DNA from: Clostridia bacterium
GTDB taxonomy: Bacteria; Bacillota; Clostridia; Oscillospirales; RGIG577
Direction of reading: 5' to 3'
DNA: 54,835 bases
Assembly (NCBI GenBank): GCA_017405765.1
Contig: JAFQZS010000041.1
Location: 1 to 54,835 of the forward strand
Part shown: piece by piece, positions 35,669-44,772 of the stretch
How positions within the stretch are numbered: the stretch's first letter is position 1
Layout: every line of letters starts with the position of its first letter
Notes under the pieces: model-generated
The model's input: the letters and a program-made list of their open reading frames with translations, nothing else
What the model was told of the DNA's origin: nothing
Database searches by the model: none
Translations under genes and position numbers: made by a program

Positions 35669-36847
35669 TTATTTTAACTCCATTATCCTTTTTACGGCTT
35701 TTTTAACGTTATCGCGGTCGCCGAAGGCCGTAAGGCGAAAATATCCCTCTCCGTTCTTTCCGAAACCGGCGCCCGGCGTTCCCACTACGTCGGCCTCTCT
35801 TAAAAGATGATCGAAATATTCCCACGAGGTCATCCCGTCGGGACATTTAAGCCAGATATACGGCGAATGTACTCCGCCCGAAAACTCTACGCCCGCGCTA
35901 CAAAGCGCATCCGCAATTATACGCGCGTTTTCTTTATAATATGCGATGCTTTCCTTTATCTCACGCTGCCCCGCTTCGGTAAACACGGCTTCTGCGCCGC
36001 GCTGCACGATATAGGGCACGCCGTTAAATTTAGTTGTCTGACGTCTTAACCACATCTTCATAAGCGACTTTCCGCCGCGCAAAAGAGTATTCGGCACTAC
36101 AGTATACCCGCATCGCGTACCCGTAAATCCCGCCGTCTTCGAAAGCGAGCATATCTCCACGGCGCAGGTGCGAGCGCCCTCTATCTCGTATATCGAATGA
36201 GGCAGGCTGTCATCTGATATGAACGCCTCATATGCCGCGTCGAAAAGAATCACCGCATCGCAGGCGTTGGCCCAATCCACCCACTTTTTAAGACCCTCGC
36301 GCGTATATACCGCGCCGGTGGGATTATTTGGCGAGCAGATGTATACTATATCTCCGCGCAGAGAATCGTCGGGCAGCGGCAAAAAATTATTCTTGGCGTC
36401 AGCGTTAAGAAAAGCAATATTGCGTCCCGCCATGATATTGGTGTCTACATATACGGGATATACGGGATCGGGTATGAGCGCCGTATTGTCCGCGCCGAAG
36501 AGATCCAGCATATTGCCGAGATCGCTCTTCGCGCCGTCCGAGATGAAGATCTCCGAAACATCGAGAAAAACGCCGCGTCTTTTATAATACCCTGCTATTG
36601 CCTCTCTTAAAAAAGGGTAGCCCTGCTCGTCGCCGTAGCCGTGAAACGTCTCTTTATTTCCCATTTCAAGCGAAGCTTTCACCATAGCGTTGACCGCGCT
36701 TTTACAAAGCGGCAGCGTAACGTCGCCTATGCCCAATCTTATTATGTCGGCTTCGGGATGCTTTTCTTTATACTCTCTCACCTTTCTTGCAATGTCGGAA
36801 AAGAGATAGTTTTCTTTAAGGTCGTTATAGTTTTCGTTTATCCTCAC
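35669..36847 (-). CDS. dapL: LL-diaminopimelate aminotransferase
   Basis: A 392-residue PLP enzyme that converts tetrahydrodipicolinate straight to LL-diaminopimelate, bypassing the acylated DapD-C-E route. The PLP lysine is in SLSKTAGFTGTR; CSPNNPTG and the early GIGDVTLPL are DapL features. The start is GTG, overlapping the nadE stop (GTGA), with GGAGG 12 bases upstream. Its product is the substrate of the DapF domain encoded one gene away. Confidence 0.94.
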   Translation of the reverse strand: MRINENYNDLKENYLFSDIARKVREYKEKHPEADIIRLGIGDVTLPLCKSAVNAMVKASLEMGNKETFHGYGDEQGYPFLREAIAGYYKRRGVFLDVSEIFISDGAKSDLGNMLDLFGADNTALIPDPVYPVYVDTNIMAGRNIAFLNADAKNNFLPLPDDSLRGDIVYICSPNNPTGAVYTREGLKKWVDWANACDAVILFDAAYEAFISDDSLPHSIYEIEGARTCAVEICSLSKTAGFTGTRCGYTVVPNTLLRGGKSLMKMWLRRQTTKFNGVPYIVQRGAEAVFTEAGQREIKESIAYYKENARIIADALCSAGVEFSGGVHSPYIWLKCPDGMTSWEYFDHLLREADVVGTPGAGFGKNGEGYFRLTAFGDRDNVKKAVKRIMELK

Positions 36848-37584
36848 GGCTTCTGTATTCCTCCATAACGAACTATGGGCTCGAGCTTATGAAGGCTTCT
36901 GTTATGATAACGCTCTATAATTGCACGGTCCTTGTCGTTTGCTTCTCCCGTCGTTATGAACTTGTCTATCGCCGCATATGTCACGCCCATGTCCTTCTCG
37001 TCGGTCTGACCGTCGTAAAGTCCCGCAGAGGGCGCCTTTTCGATTATCGAAAGCGGAGCCTCGAGATATCTTAAAAACTCGAACACCTCGGTCGCAGTCA
37101 GATCGAATATAACGTTGAAGTCATGCGCGCCGTCACCCCACTTCGTAAAATAGCCCATATACGCCTCGCTTCTGTTGCCCGTTCCGGCAACGAGCCTGCC
37201 CTCCGACTGGCCTATCGCGTAAAGCGTTGCCATGCGAAGACGCGGCGCAATGTTCGATATCGCCTCCGGCGAAAGCGTGCTCACCTTCGACGCGCTCTTT
37301 ATTATCTCCTCGCGCGCCGCCGTCAGATCGACAGTACGGTTCTCAATACTAAACTTCTTCGCAACGGCGTTCGCGTCGTCGGTATCGCTGCCGTAATTTT
37401 GCTTTGACGCACACGGCATTATTATGCCTACGGTATTCTCACACGCCATCTTGCAGATTATACCCACAAGCGCCGAATCCTTTCCTCCGGAATTTCCGAA
37501 TACTATACCCTTTGCTCCCGTTTTCTTTAAAAGGTCGCGTACAAACTGTATGCGGTTCTCAAGCTCAGCCTTATAGTCGCGCAT
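36844..37584 (-). CDS. nadE: NAD+ synthase, ammonia-dependent type
   Basis: Amidates deamido-NAD to NAD. The 246-residue protein has the PP-loop SGGKDS and GTGNRSEAYMGYFTKWGDG. There is no N-terminal glutaminase domain, so it uses free ammonia. It lies between the carB-dapF frame and dapL (4-base overlap) in the nitrogen operon. AAGGAGAG precedes the ATG. Confidence 0.94.
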   Translation of the reverse strand: MRDYKAELENRIQFVRDLLKKTGAKGIVFGNSGGKDSALVGIICKMACENTVGIIMPCASKQNYGSDTDDANAVAKKFSIENRTVDLTAAREEIIKSASKVSTLSPEAISNIAPRLRMATLYAIGQSEGRLVAGTGNRSEAYMGYFTKWGDGAHDFNVIFDLTATEVFEFLRYLEAPLSIIEKAPSAGLYDGQTDEKDMGVTYAAIDKFITTGEANDKDRAIIERYHNRSLHKLEPIVRYGGIQKP

Positions 37585-37608
37585 AATATCTCTCCTTACG
37601 TTATTTTT

Positions 37609-40600
37609 TTATATCTCCGTTGTTCCCTCAAATACCTTTTTCGCGTCGCCCGTCATATATACGGCCTCGTCGGTGTATCGGATATGAAGCTCGCCGCCCA
37701 AAAGTATCACTCTTATGTCGCGTTCCTTGTCGCAGTGTCCGTTTAAAACAGCTGCAACTGCCGCCGCGCACGCGCCTGTACCGCAGGCAAGCGTTTCGCC
37801 GCTGCCGCGCTCCCATACTCGCATCTTTAATACGTTGTCGCCCGCTATCTGGATAAATTCAGTATTCACACGCTCCGGAAACAGCGTGTCATACTCAAAT
37901 TTTGGGCCTATCTTTTCAAGATCCAGCCTCTCAACATCATCTGCGAACACCACGCAGTGAGGATTGCCCATTGAAACGCATGTTATGTCATACGGTGTGC
38001 CGCCGATTATAACGTGACGGCCTACAACGCTTTCTCCGTCCAAAAGCACAGGTATCTTTTCGGGCGAAAGCTCGGCGCGTCCCATATCCACTACTGCTTT
38101 CATTACGCGGTCGTTCTGCGTTATCACTCTTATCTTCTTTATACCGGCAAGCGTCTCTATCGTCATCTCGCTTTTATAAACGCGCTTTGTGTCGTAAAGA
38201 TACTTTGCAACGCAGCGTATGGCGTTTCCGCACATTTCACCCTCGCTCCCGTCAAGATTGAACATGCGCATGCGCGCGTCGGCAACTTCTGACGGGCAAA
38301 TAAGCACTATTCCGTCTCCGCCTATTCCGAAATGGCGGTCCGAGAGCAAAACTGACAGCGATTCCGGCGACTCTATCGTTCTTTCAAAGCAATCGATATA
38401 TATATAGTCGTTTCCCGCGCCGTGCATTTTTATGAAATCAAGCCTCATCTTCTCGCTCCTCATATTGTTTATGTCTATAAGTTCAGTATTTATCTCGCTG
38501 TAGCGGCTCATAAGGCTTTCGGCTACGGCGTTGGCAGTATCTATCGACGTAAGGCACGGTATGCGGAGCTGGCTTGCACGCCGCCTTATCTTTACGCTGT
38601 CAAGCTGCGGATTTCTGCCCTTTGCCGAAGTCGAGATAATGTAATTTATCTTACCGCTCTCTATCAGCGTCATGGTGTTCTCGTCGCGCCGCTCGTGTAT
38701 CTTCTGCACGGCGGTGACCGAAAAGCCCGCGCGTGAAAGCACCTTTGCCGTACCCTCGGTCGCGTAAAGCTCAAATCCCATATCGGCAAATTTCTCCGCG
38801 ACGTCGACTATTTCGAGCTTGTCGGACGTGCGCACCGTGATAAATACGCCGCCCGCCTTCTTCATCGGATAGCCTGCCGCAACAAGTCCTTTGTAAAGCG
38901 CTTCCTTAAGATTCTTGCCTATGCCCAAAACCTCGCCCGTTGATTTCATCTCGGGGCCTAACTGAGTGTCAACGTCCGTAAGCTTCTCAAACGAAAATAC
39001 GGGCACCTTTACCGCAGTGAACGGCGAAATTTTATATATCCCCGTGCCGTAGCCCAGATCTCTTAGCTTCATGCCGAGCGACGTCTTTACCGCAAGGTCG
39101 CACATCGGCACGCCCGTTACCTTGCTCAGATACGGAACGGTGCGCGAAGCGCGCGGATTTACCTCTATCACGTAAATATCGTCCGGCGCAACTATGTACT
39201 GTATATTCGCAAGACCGGATACGTTCAGTCCGGCGCAGAGGTCGCGCGTTATTTTAAGCACCTTTGCCGCCGTCGCGTCGTCAATAGAGGGAGGCGGATA
39301 TACTGCTATCGAGTCGCCCGAATGTATGCCCGTGCGCTCGACATGCTCCATAATGCCGGGTATGAGTATGTCGTCGCCGTCGCATATCGCGTCCACCTCG
39401 ATCTCGATGCCGCTTAAATATTTGTCGATAAGCACGGGATTATCCTCATTGTGGCGCAGGATTATCTCCATATATTCTTCGATATCGCGGTCGCCGAAGG
39501 CGATTATCATGTTCTGACCGCCGAGCACATACGATGGGCGCATGAGCACGGGATATCCGAGATCTGCCGCCGCCGCAAGCGCCTCCTCGGTCGTCATTAC
39601 CGTATGTCCGCGCGGACGCTTTATCGAAAGGCGCTCCAAAAGCTCGTCGAAGCGCTCCCTGTCCTCCGCCATATCTATCGTATCGGCTGACGAGCCGATT
39701 ATCGGCACGTTGTTTTCTTTGAGCGTCTTTGTAAGCTTTATCGCCGTGCCGCCGCCGAATGCTACGATGACTCCCACGGGCTTAACAAGGTTTATTATGT
39801 GCATGACGTCCTCGGGGCAGAGCGGCTCGAAAAAGAGCTTGTCGGCCGTGTCGAAGTCGGTCGACACCGTTTCGGGGTTGTTGTTTATTATTATTACCTC
39901 GTAGCCCAGCGCTTTCAGCGTATGCACGCAGTGTACCGAAGCATAGTCAAACTCTATGCCCTGTCCTATCCTTATGGGTCCGGAGCCCAAAACGAGCACC
40001 TTTTTCTTTTCATCGCTTTTTAAGAATTCTCCGGCCTCGTTTAAGCCGCCGGAAGCCGGCGTGTCGAACGTCTGGTAAAAATACGGCGTTTCGGCCTTGA
40101 ATTCTCCCGCGCACGTATCTACCATACGATACGTAGGCTCCAAAGAAAAGCCGAAGTCCGCGCCGCTTATGCGCTTTATAGCCGCGTCGGTGTAGCCCAG
40201 CTTCTTTCCGCGTATATACTGCTCCTCGTTTACGGCTCCGCGTATCTCCTTTTCAAAATTGCAAAGCTTTAAAAGCTTATATAAAAACCAGTTGTCGATC
40301 ATCGTGACGCGATGTATCTCATCGGGCGTATATCCGCGCTTCAGCGCCTCGAACACGGCGAAAAGCCGCTCGTCGGTAGCGTTATGCATAAGCGTTATAA
40401 GCTCATCATCCGAAAGCTTCGTCATCGTATCAAGATTTAAAGTATCAAGCGATATCTCCGCGCCGCGCACGGCCTTCATTATCGCCGCTTCAAACGTGTC
40501 GGCAATGGACATGACCTCGCCCGTGGCCTTCATCTGCGTGCCAAGCTCTCGCTTTGCGTATACGAATTTGTCAAACGGCCACTTTGGAAATTTTACGGCC

Positions 40601-41658
40601 ACATAGTCCAAGGCGGGCTCGAACGCCGCGTAAGTCTTGCCCGTAACGGCATTCTTTATCTCGTCGAGCGTATATCCTATGGCTATCTTCGTTGCGACCT
40701 TCGCAATAGGATAGCCCGTAGCCTTTGACGCAAGCGCCGACGAACGCGATACGCGCGGATTTACCTCTATCACGGCGTATTCAAAGCTCGTCGGATGGAG
40801 CGCAAACTGGCAGTTGCAGCCGCCCTCGACGCCGAGCGCGTCGATTATTTTAAGCGCTGCGCTTCGAAGCATCTGATACTCCTTATCGGAAAGAGTGACC
40901 GCCGGAGCTATAACGATGCTGTCGCCCGTATGGATGCCTACAGGGTCGAAATTCTCCATGGAGCAAACAGTTATCACGTTGCCCATTGAGTCGCGCATCA
41001 CCTCGAACTCTATCTCTTTCCATCCCGCTATGCACTTTTCGACGAGTATCTGATGTATCGGCGACACCTCGAGGCCGGTAGACGCTATATCGAAAAGCTG
41101 CGTCTCGTCGTTTGCGATACCGCCGCCGCTCCCCCCCAGCGTAAAGGCGGGGCGAACTATTACGGGATATCCTATGGTCTGCGCAAATTTAAGCGCCGCC
41201 GATGCGGAGGATACCACTTCCGACGGTATCAGCGGCTGGCCTATCGCCTCCATCGTATCTTTAAAGAGCTGACGGTCCTCGGCACGGTCTATCGTTTCGG
41301 GCGACGCGCCCAGAAGCTTTACGCCGTGCGCCGTGAGGAAGCCCTCTTTGGCAAGCTGCATACAAAGCGTAAGTCCCGTCTGTCCGCCGAGTCCCGAAAG
41401 TATCGAGTCGGGCTTTTCCTTCATTATTATGCGCTTTACCGTCGTAAGGGTGAGCGGCTCTATATATACCTTGTCGGCCATGGCTTTATCTGTCATTATC
41501 GTAGCCGGGTTGGAGTTTACGAGCACTATCTCTATGCCGTCTTCCCTAAGCGCCCTAAGCGCCTGAGTGCCTGCGTAGTCGAACTCCGCCGCCTGACCTA
41601 TAACTATCGGGCCGGAGCCTATCATAAGTACCTTTTTTATAGATTTATCGAGAGGCAT
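37609..41658 (-). CDS. carB-dapF: carbamoyl-phosphate synthase large subunit fused in frame to diaminopimelate epimerase
   Basis: One open frame of 1349 codons. Residues 1-1070 form a full CarB: first ATP-grasp half, oligomerisation domain, second ATP-grasp half starting near KKVLVLGSGPIRIGQG, and the MGS-like allosteric domain. Residues 1071-1349 are a full DapF with both catalytic cysteines (EMCGNAIRC and LACGTGACA). I checked the junction at 38449 codon by codon and found no stop. The DapF part starts at an ATG (38448) preceded by GAGGAG, so independent initiation at this ATG is likely. GGAGGTG precedes the CarB ATG, which overlaps carA by 14 bases. The arrangement could give a fusion, a separate DapF, or both. 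Confidence 0.88.
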   Translation of the reverse strand: MPLDKSIKKVLMIGSGPIVIGQAAEFDYAGTQALRALREDGIEIVLVNSNPATIMTDKAMADKVYIEPLTLTTVKRIIMKEKPDSILSGLGGQTGLTLCMQLAKEGFLTAHGVKLLGASPETIDRAEDRQLFKDTMEAIGQPLIPSEVVSSASAALKFAQTIGYPVIVRPAFTLGGSGGGIANDETQLFDIASTGLEVSPIHQILVEKCIAGWKEIEFEVMRDSMGNVITVCSMENFDPVGIHTGDSIVIAPAVTLSDKEYQMLRSAALKIIDALGVEGGCNCQFALHPTSFEYAVIEVNPRVSRSSALASKATGYPIAKVATKIAIGYTLDEIKNAVTGKTYAAFEPALDYVAVKFPKWPFDKFVYAKRELGTQMKATGEVMSIADTFEAAIMKAVRGAEISLDTLNLDTMTKLSDDELITLMHNATDERLFAVFEALKRGYTPDEIHRVTMIDNWFLYKLLKLCNFEKEIRGAVNEEQYIRGKKLGYTDAAIKRISGADFGFSLEPTYRMVDTCAGEFKAETPYFYQTFDTPASGGLNEAGEFLKSDEKKKVLVLGSGPIRIGQGIEFDYASVHCVHTLKALGYEVIIINNNPETVSTDFDTADKLFFEPLCPEDVMHIINLVKPVGVIVAFGGGTAIKLTKTLKENNVPIIGSSADTIDMAEDRERFDELLERLSIKRPRGHTVMTTEEALAAAADLGYPVLMRPSYVLGGQNMIIAFGDRDIEEYMEIILRHNEDNPVLIDKYLSGIEIEVDAICDGDDILIPGIMEHVERTGIHSGDSIAVYPPPSIDDATAAKVLKITRDLCAGLNVSGLANIQYIVAPDDIYVIEVNPRASRTVPYLSKVTGVPMCDLAVKTSLGMKLRDLGYGTGIYKISPFTAVKVPVFSFEKLTDVDTQLGPEMKSTGEVLGIGKNLKEALYKGLVAAGYPMKKAGGVFITVRTSDKLEIVDVAEKFADMGFELYATEGTAKVLSRAGFSVTAVQKIHERRDENTMTLIESGKINYIISTSAKGRNPQLDSVKIRRRASQLRIPCLTSIDTANAVAESLMSRYSEINTELIDINNMRSEKMRLDFIKMHGAGNDYIYIDCFERTIESPESLSVLLSDRHFGIGGDGIVLICPSEVADARMRMFNLDGSEGEMCGNAIRCVAKYLYDTKRVYKSEMTIETLAGIKKIRVITQNDRVMKAVVDMGRAELSPEKIPVLLDGESVVGRHVIIGGTPYDITCVSMGNPHCVVFADDVERLDLEKIGPKFEYDTLFPERVNTEFIQIAGDNVLKMRVWERGSGETLACGTGACAAAVAAVLNGHCDKERDIRVILLGGELHIRYTDEAVYMTGDAKKVFEGTTEI
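38456..38461 (-). promoter_or_regulatory. internal Shine-Dalgarno for DapF within the carB-dapF frame
   Basis: GAGGAG lies seven bases before the in-frame ATG at 38448, which begins MRLDFIKMHGAGND, the normal DapF N-terminus. Initiation here would give a 279-residue DapF (37609-38448), the typical size. Confidence 0.75.
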
Positions 41659-42730
41659 TTTTATTCACCTCCATAAGACCTACAAATCTGTCGAACAAAA
41701 ATTCCGTGTCGCGCGGGCCGGCACACGCTTCGGGATGGAACTGCACCGAAAACGCGGGCGCGTTCTTATACTCTATGCCCTCGCATGTGCCGTCGTTCGC
41801 GTTTATGAAAAGCTCCGACGCAACGGCGGGGTCGATAGATTCTGACACTACGGCGTAGCCGTGGTTCTGGCTAGTTATGTAAACCTTGCCCGTCGTTAGA
41901 TCCTTCGCGGGCTGATTTGCGCCTCTGTGGCCGTATTTAAGCTTCTCTGTCTTAAAGCCGTATGAAAGCGCCAAAAGCTGATGACCCAAGCATATGCCGA
42001 ACGTAGGTATGCCAAAGCCGGAGATCTCTTTTAAATTCCTTATTACCTCTTCATTATCGGCGGGGTCGCCCGGTCCGTTTGAAAGCATTAACCCGTCAAG
42101 GCTCATATTCTTTACGGTCTCGGGCTTCGTATCGTACGGCAGCACGAAAACGTCGCACCCGCGCGCGTTCAATGAGCGCGCGATGTTCTTTTTCAAGCCG
42201 AAATCGAAAAGCCCCACCCTAAAGCGCGCATTCTCCGACTTTATCTCATACGGCTTATCGGTCGATACGCTCTCGACTGATTTTTTTACTCTGTACGCCT
42301 TTATCTTCTCCATATCGGCGCGCGCAGGGTCCGACGTTATCATGCCGTTCATAACGCCGCTTTCTCTTATCATTGTAACAAGCGTGCGCGTATCTATTCC
42401 CGAAAGTCCCACAACGCCGCGCTCTTTAAAAAAGGTGCCAAGATCGCCCTCCGAACGAAAGTTAGACGGCTCCTCGCACCATTCTTTTACGATATATGCA
42501 CAGGGCGCGATAACTTCGCCCTCAAAATCAGCGCTTATCACGCCGTAATTCCCAATAAGCGGGAACGTCTGAACAACTATCTGTCCGTGATAGCTCTTAT
42601 CGGTAAGCGTTTCAAGATAGCCCGTCATGCCGGTGGTAAACACCACCTCGGCTACAACGTCTTTTTCTTTACCGAAGGGTGTGCCTTCAAAGACACACCC
42701 GTTTTCCAATACAAGATACGCTTTTTTCAT
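41645..42730 (-). CDS. carA: carbamoyl-phosphate synthase small (glutaminase) subunit
   Basis: 361 residues. The N-terminal CPSase-S domain begins AYLVLENGCVFEG; the class I amidotransferase domain has the nucleophile in FGICLGHQLL and the HPEA catalytic His/Glu pair. It releases ammonia from glutamine for CarB in pyrimidine and arginine synthesis. It overlaps carB by 14 bases and starts three bases after the purF stop. Confidence 0.95.
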   Translation of the reverse strand: MKKAYLVLENGCVFEGTPFGKEKDVVAEVVFTTGMTGYLETLTDKSYHGQIVVQTFPLIGNYGVISADFEGEVIAPCAYIVKEWCEEPSNFRSEGDLGTFFKERGVVGLSGIDTRTLVTMIRESGVMNGMITSDPARADMEKIKAYRVKKSVESVSTDKPYEIKSENARFRVGLFDFGLKKNIARSLNARGCDVFVLPYDTKPETVKNMSLDGLMLSNGPGDPADNEEVIRNLKEISGFGIPTFGICLGHQLLALSYGFKTEKLKYGHRGANQPAKDLTTGKVYITSQNHGYAVVSESIDPAVASELFINANDGTCEGIEYKNAPAFSVQFHPEACAGPRDTEFLFDRFVGLMEVNKNASR

Positions 42731-42733
42731 ATC

Positions 42734-44164
42734 TTATTTCGTCTCCTCAAGCTCCTGCTTGTTTATGCCCAGATCGTCAAAACCCACATTATAAAAGCCG
42801 GTAAAGCAGCCTACGCAGAAATCGAGCTTGCAGCCGGTGCAGGCCTTTTTCATGCCCTCAAGACTAATATATCCGAGCGAATCAGCGTCTATTTTTTTTC
42901 TTATCTCCTCTATGCTCATCTGATTTGCTATAAGCTTGTCCTCCGAGTCAACGTCTGTGCCGAAGTGACATGTATGTCTGAACGGAGGCGAGGAAACACG
43001 GAAATGTATCTCTTTTGCGCCGGCGTCGCGAAGGCTCTTTATTATGCGCGCACACGTTGTGCCGCGCACTATAGAGTCGTCAACAAGCACTACGCGCTTA
43101 CCTTTTACGTTTATCGCAAGCGGATTTAATTTAAGCCTTACGGCCTTTTCGCGCTGCGCCTGCGTCGGGAATATAAAGCTTCTTCCCATATATCTGTTCT
43201 TAACAAAGCCCGATGCAAGCGGTATGCCGCTCTGTGCCGCAAAGCCCGCCGCCGCCTCAAGTCCGCTGTCGGGTACGCCGCACACAACGTCCGCCTCCGC
43301 CGGATGCTCTATTGCAAGCGTTCTTCCCATATTGTATCGCGCCTCATATACCGAAAGCTCGTCGACTACCGAGTCGGGACGCGCAAAGTATACGTATTCA
43401 AAAATGCAAAGGCTGCTCTTATGGTCGGTTTTTACCGTATCGGTATAAGTTATTTCACCGTTTTCTATAACGATTATCTCTCCGGGCTCAACGTCGCGGA
43501 TGAACTCGAAGTCCTGCGCGTCAAGGCCGCAAGTCTCGCTTGCTACGGCAAGTCCCCATTCGTTTCTTCCTATGCAAAGCGGCCTGAATCCCCACGGATC
43601 GCGCATAGCGATAAGCTTGCCGTCGCCCGAAAGGATGCAAAGAGAGAACGCGCCCGAAAGGATATTGCCGGCGTTCTTAACGCCTTTTATAACGTCGTTG
43701 CCCTCTCTTATAGTCTCGTATGCCACAAGTGAGGATATGACCTCGGAGTCGCTGGTCGCAGTAAATCTCACGCCGCGGCTCTCAAGTATCTGACGTATGA
43801 CCTTCGCGTTCACGAGATTGCCGTTATGTACCGTTGCGATACGTCCCGTAAGATATTCAGTCACGAACGGCTGGATATTCGCGTTCGACGACGTGCCCGT
43901 AGTAGAATAACGGCAATGTCCCACAGCCACGCGGCTTTTAGGCAGCTTTGAAACGGCCTGATTTGAAAACACCTCGGCCACCAGACCCGCGTTTTTTTGA
44001 TATATTATCTTATTTCCGGAAAGAACGGCTATGCCCGCTCCCTCCTGTCCTCTGTGCTGAAGTGCCAGAAGACCGTTGTACGTTATTCCGGCCGCTTCCT
44101 GAAGCTCTTTTGTGCTTACACCAAATACTGCGCATTCCTCATGCAGTTTACACAAATTATCCAC
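42734..44164 (-). CDS. purF: amidophosphoribosyltransferase
   Basis: First enzyme of purine synthesis, 476 residues. The start is best placed at a GTG (44164) with GAGGAG eight bases upstream, giving a ten-residue propeptide before the nucleophile Cys11 (EECAVFG). The C-terminal half has the PRPP motif VVLVDDSIVRGTT. Cluster ligands lie in FRHTCHF and ACTGCKLDFCVGC, so this is the [4Fe-4S] Bacillus-type enzyme. It begins five bases after the ANTAR gene. Confidence 0.95.
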   Translation of the reverse strand: MDNLCKLHEECAVFGVSTKELQEAAGITYNGLLALQHRGQEGAGIAVLSGNKIIYQKNAGLVAEVFSNQAVSKLPKSRVAVGHCRYSTTGTSSNANIQPFVTEYLTGRIATVHNGNLVNAKVIRQILESRGVRFTATSDSEVISSLVAYETIREGNDVIKGVKNAGNILSGAFSLCILSGDGKLIAMRDPWGFRPLCIGRNEWGLAVASETCGLDAQDFEFIRDVEPGEIIVIENGEITYTDTVKTDHKSSLCIFEYVYFARPDSVVDELSVYEARYNMGRTLAIEHPAEADVVCGVPDSGLEAAAGFAAQSGIPLASGFVKNRYMGRSFIFPTQAQREKAVRLKLNPLAINVKGKRVVLVDDSIVRGTTCARIIKSLRDAGAKEIHFRVSSPPFRHTCHFGTDVDSEDKLIANQMSIEEIRKKIDADSLGYISLEGMKKACTGCKLDFCVGCFTGFYNVGFDDLGINKQELEETK

Positions 44165-44169
44165 AAAAA

Positions 44170-44739
44170 TCACTCCTCATAAGTTTTAAGAATGTTAAGT
44201 GCCACCTCACGCTTTGTCATTCTCATATCCATCGCCTGTTTTTCTATGTAATGATGCGCCTGAGTTTCACTCATCCTTAAATATTCTATCAGGATACACT
44301 TGGCTCTGTCAATCAGCCTTATGTCCTCTATTTTTTGAAGAAGAGCCTTATTTTTTGTCTTTAACGCCGACATTCTGTTGGATGCGGCTTTTGCAAGCCT
44401 CAGAACGCTTCTCAGAATAGCTGCTTTTACCGGCTTTCCTACAACTAGCACTCCGTCATTCTCTACAGCGCCGGCCATCTCTTCCGAAAGCTCCGCACGC
44501 ACTAAAAGTATGACCTGGCTTTCACCGTCGCGCGCGAGATCCCGGCTCAGCGCCTCGCCTGTTTCATCCGAAAGCGGAGCGTTGATTATGCACAGGTCGA
44601 AATCCCGCTCTATCGTTATACGGCGCGCCTCTCCCGCAGTCTTTACTGTCATTGCGGAAATGATTCCGCTCTCGGAGAGCATCGGCATAAGAAGCTCCGC
44701 CGCCTTTTCGTTTGACGACACAACAAGAACGCTGTCCAT
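44170..44739 (-). CDS. ANTAR-domain RNA-binding antiterminator with degenerate receiver
   Basis: 189 residues. Residues 1 to about 115 form a receiver-like fold, but the phosphoryl-acceptor position is Asn53 (IINAP) instead of Asp, although the switch Lys102 (GKP) remains. A coiled coil (about 120-140) leads into the ANTAR domain (about 145-187), with AKCILIEYL, SETQAHHYIEKQAM and REVALNIL. ANTAR proteins bind paired or single hairpins with A1/G4 hexaloops in leaders and prevent intrinsic termination. Two such leaders lie at 51106-51160 and 51313-51358. GGGGGGAG precedes the ATG. It is embedded between the GS-like gene and purF; no histidine kinase is nearby. Confidence 0.9.
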   Translation of the reverse strand: MDSVLVVSSNEKAAELLMPMLSESGIISAMTVKTAGEARRITIERDFDLCIINAPLSDETGEALSRDLARDGESQVILLVRAELSEEMAGAVENDGVLVVGKPVKAAILRSVLRLAKAASNRMSALKTKNKALLQKIEDIRLIDRAKCILIEYLRMSETQAHHYIEKQAMDMRMTKREVALNILKTYEE

Positions 44740-44772
44740 ACGCTCCCCCCTTTAATGCCAAGTCGTCTTATA

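Noticed and set aside
37609..41658. carB-dapF as a pseudogene or broken carB
   Set aside because: Both halves are full length with intact catalytic motifs and no internal stop; only the expected stop between them is missing.
44740..44772. Hairpin CGTCT-GATATA-AGACG between the GS-like and ANTAR genes as a third ANTAR site
   Set aside because: It has a six-base loop but begins with G instead of A and lacks an associated terminator.
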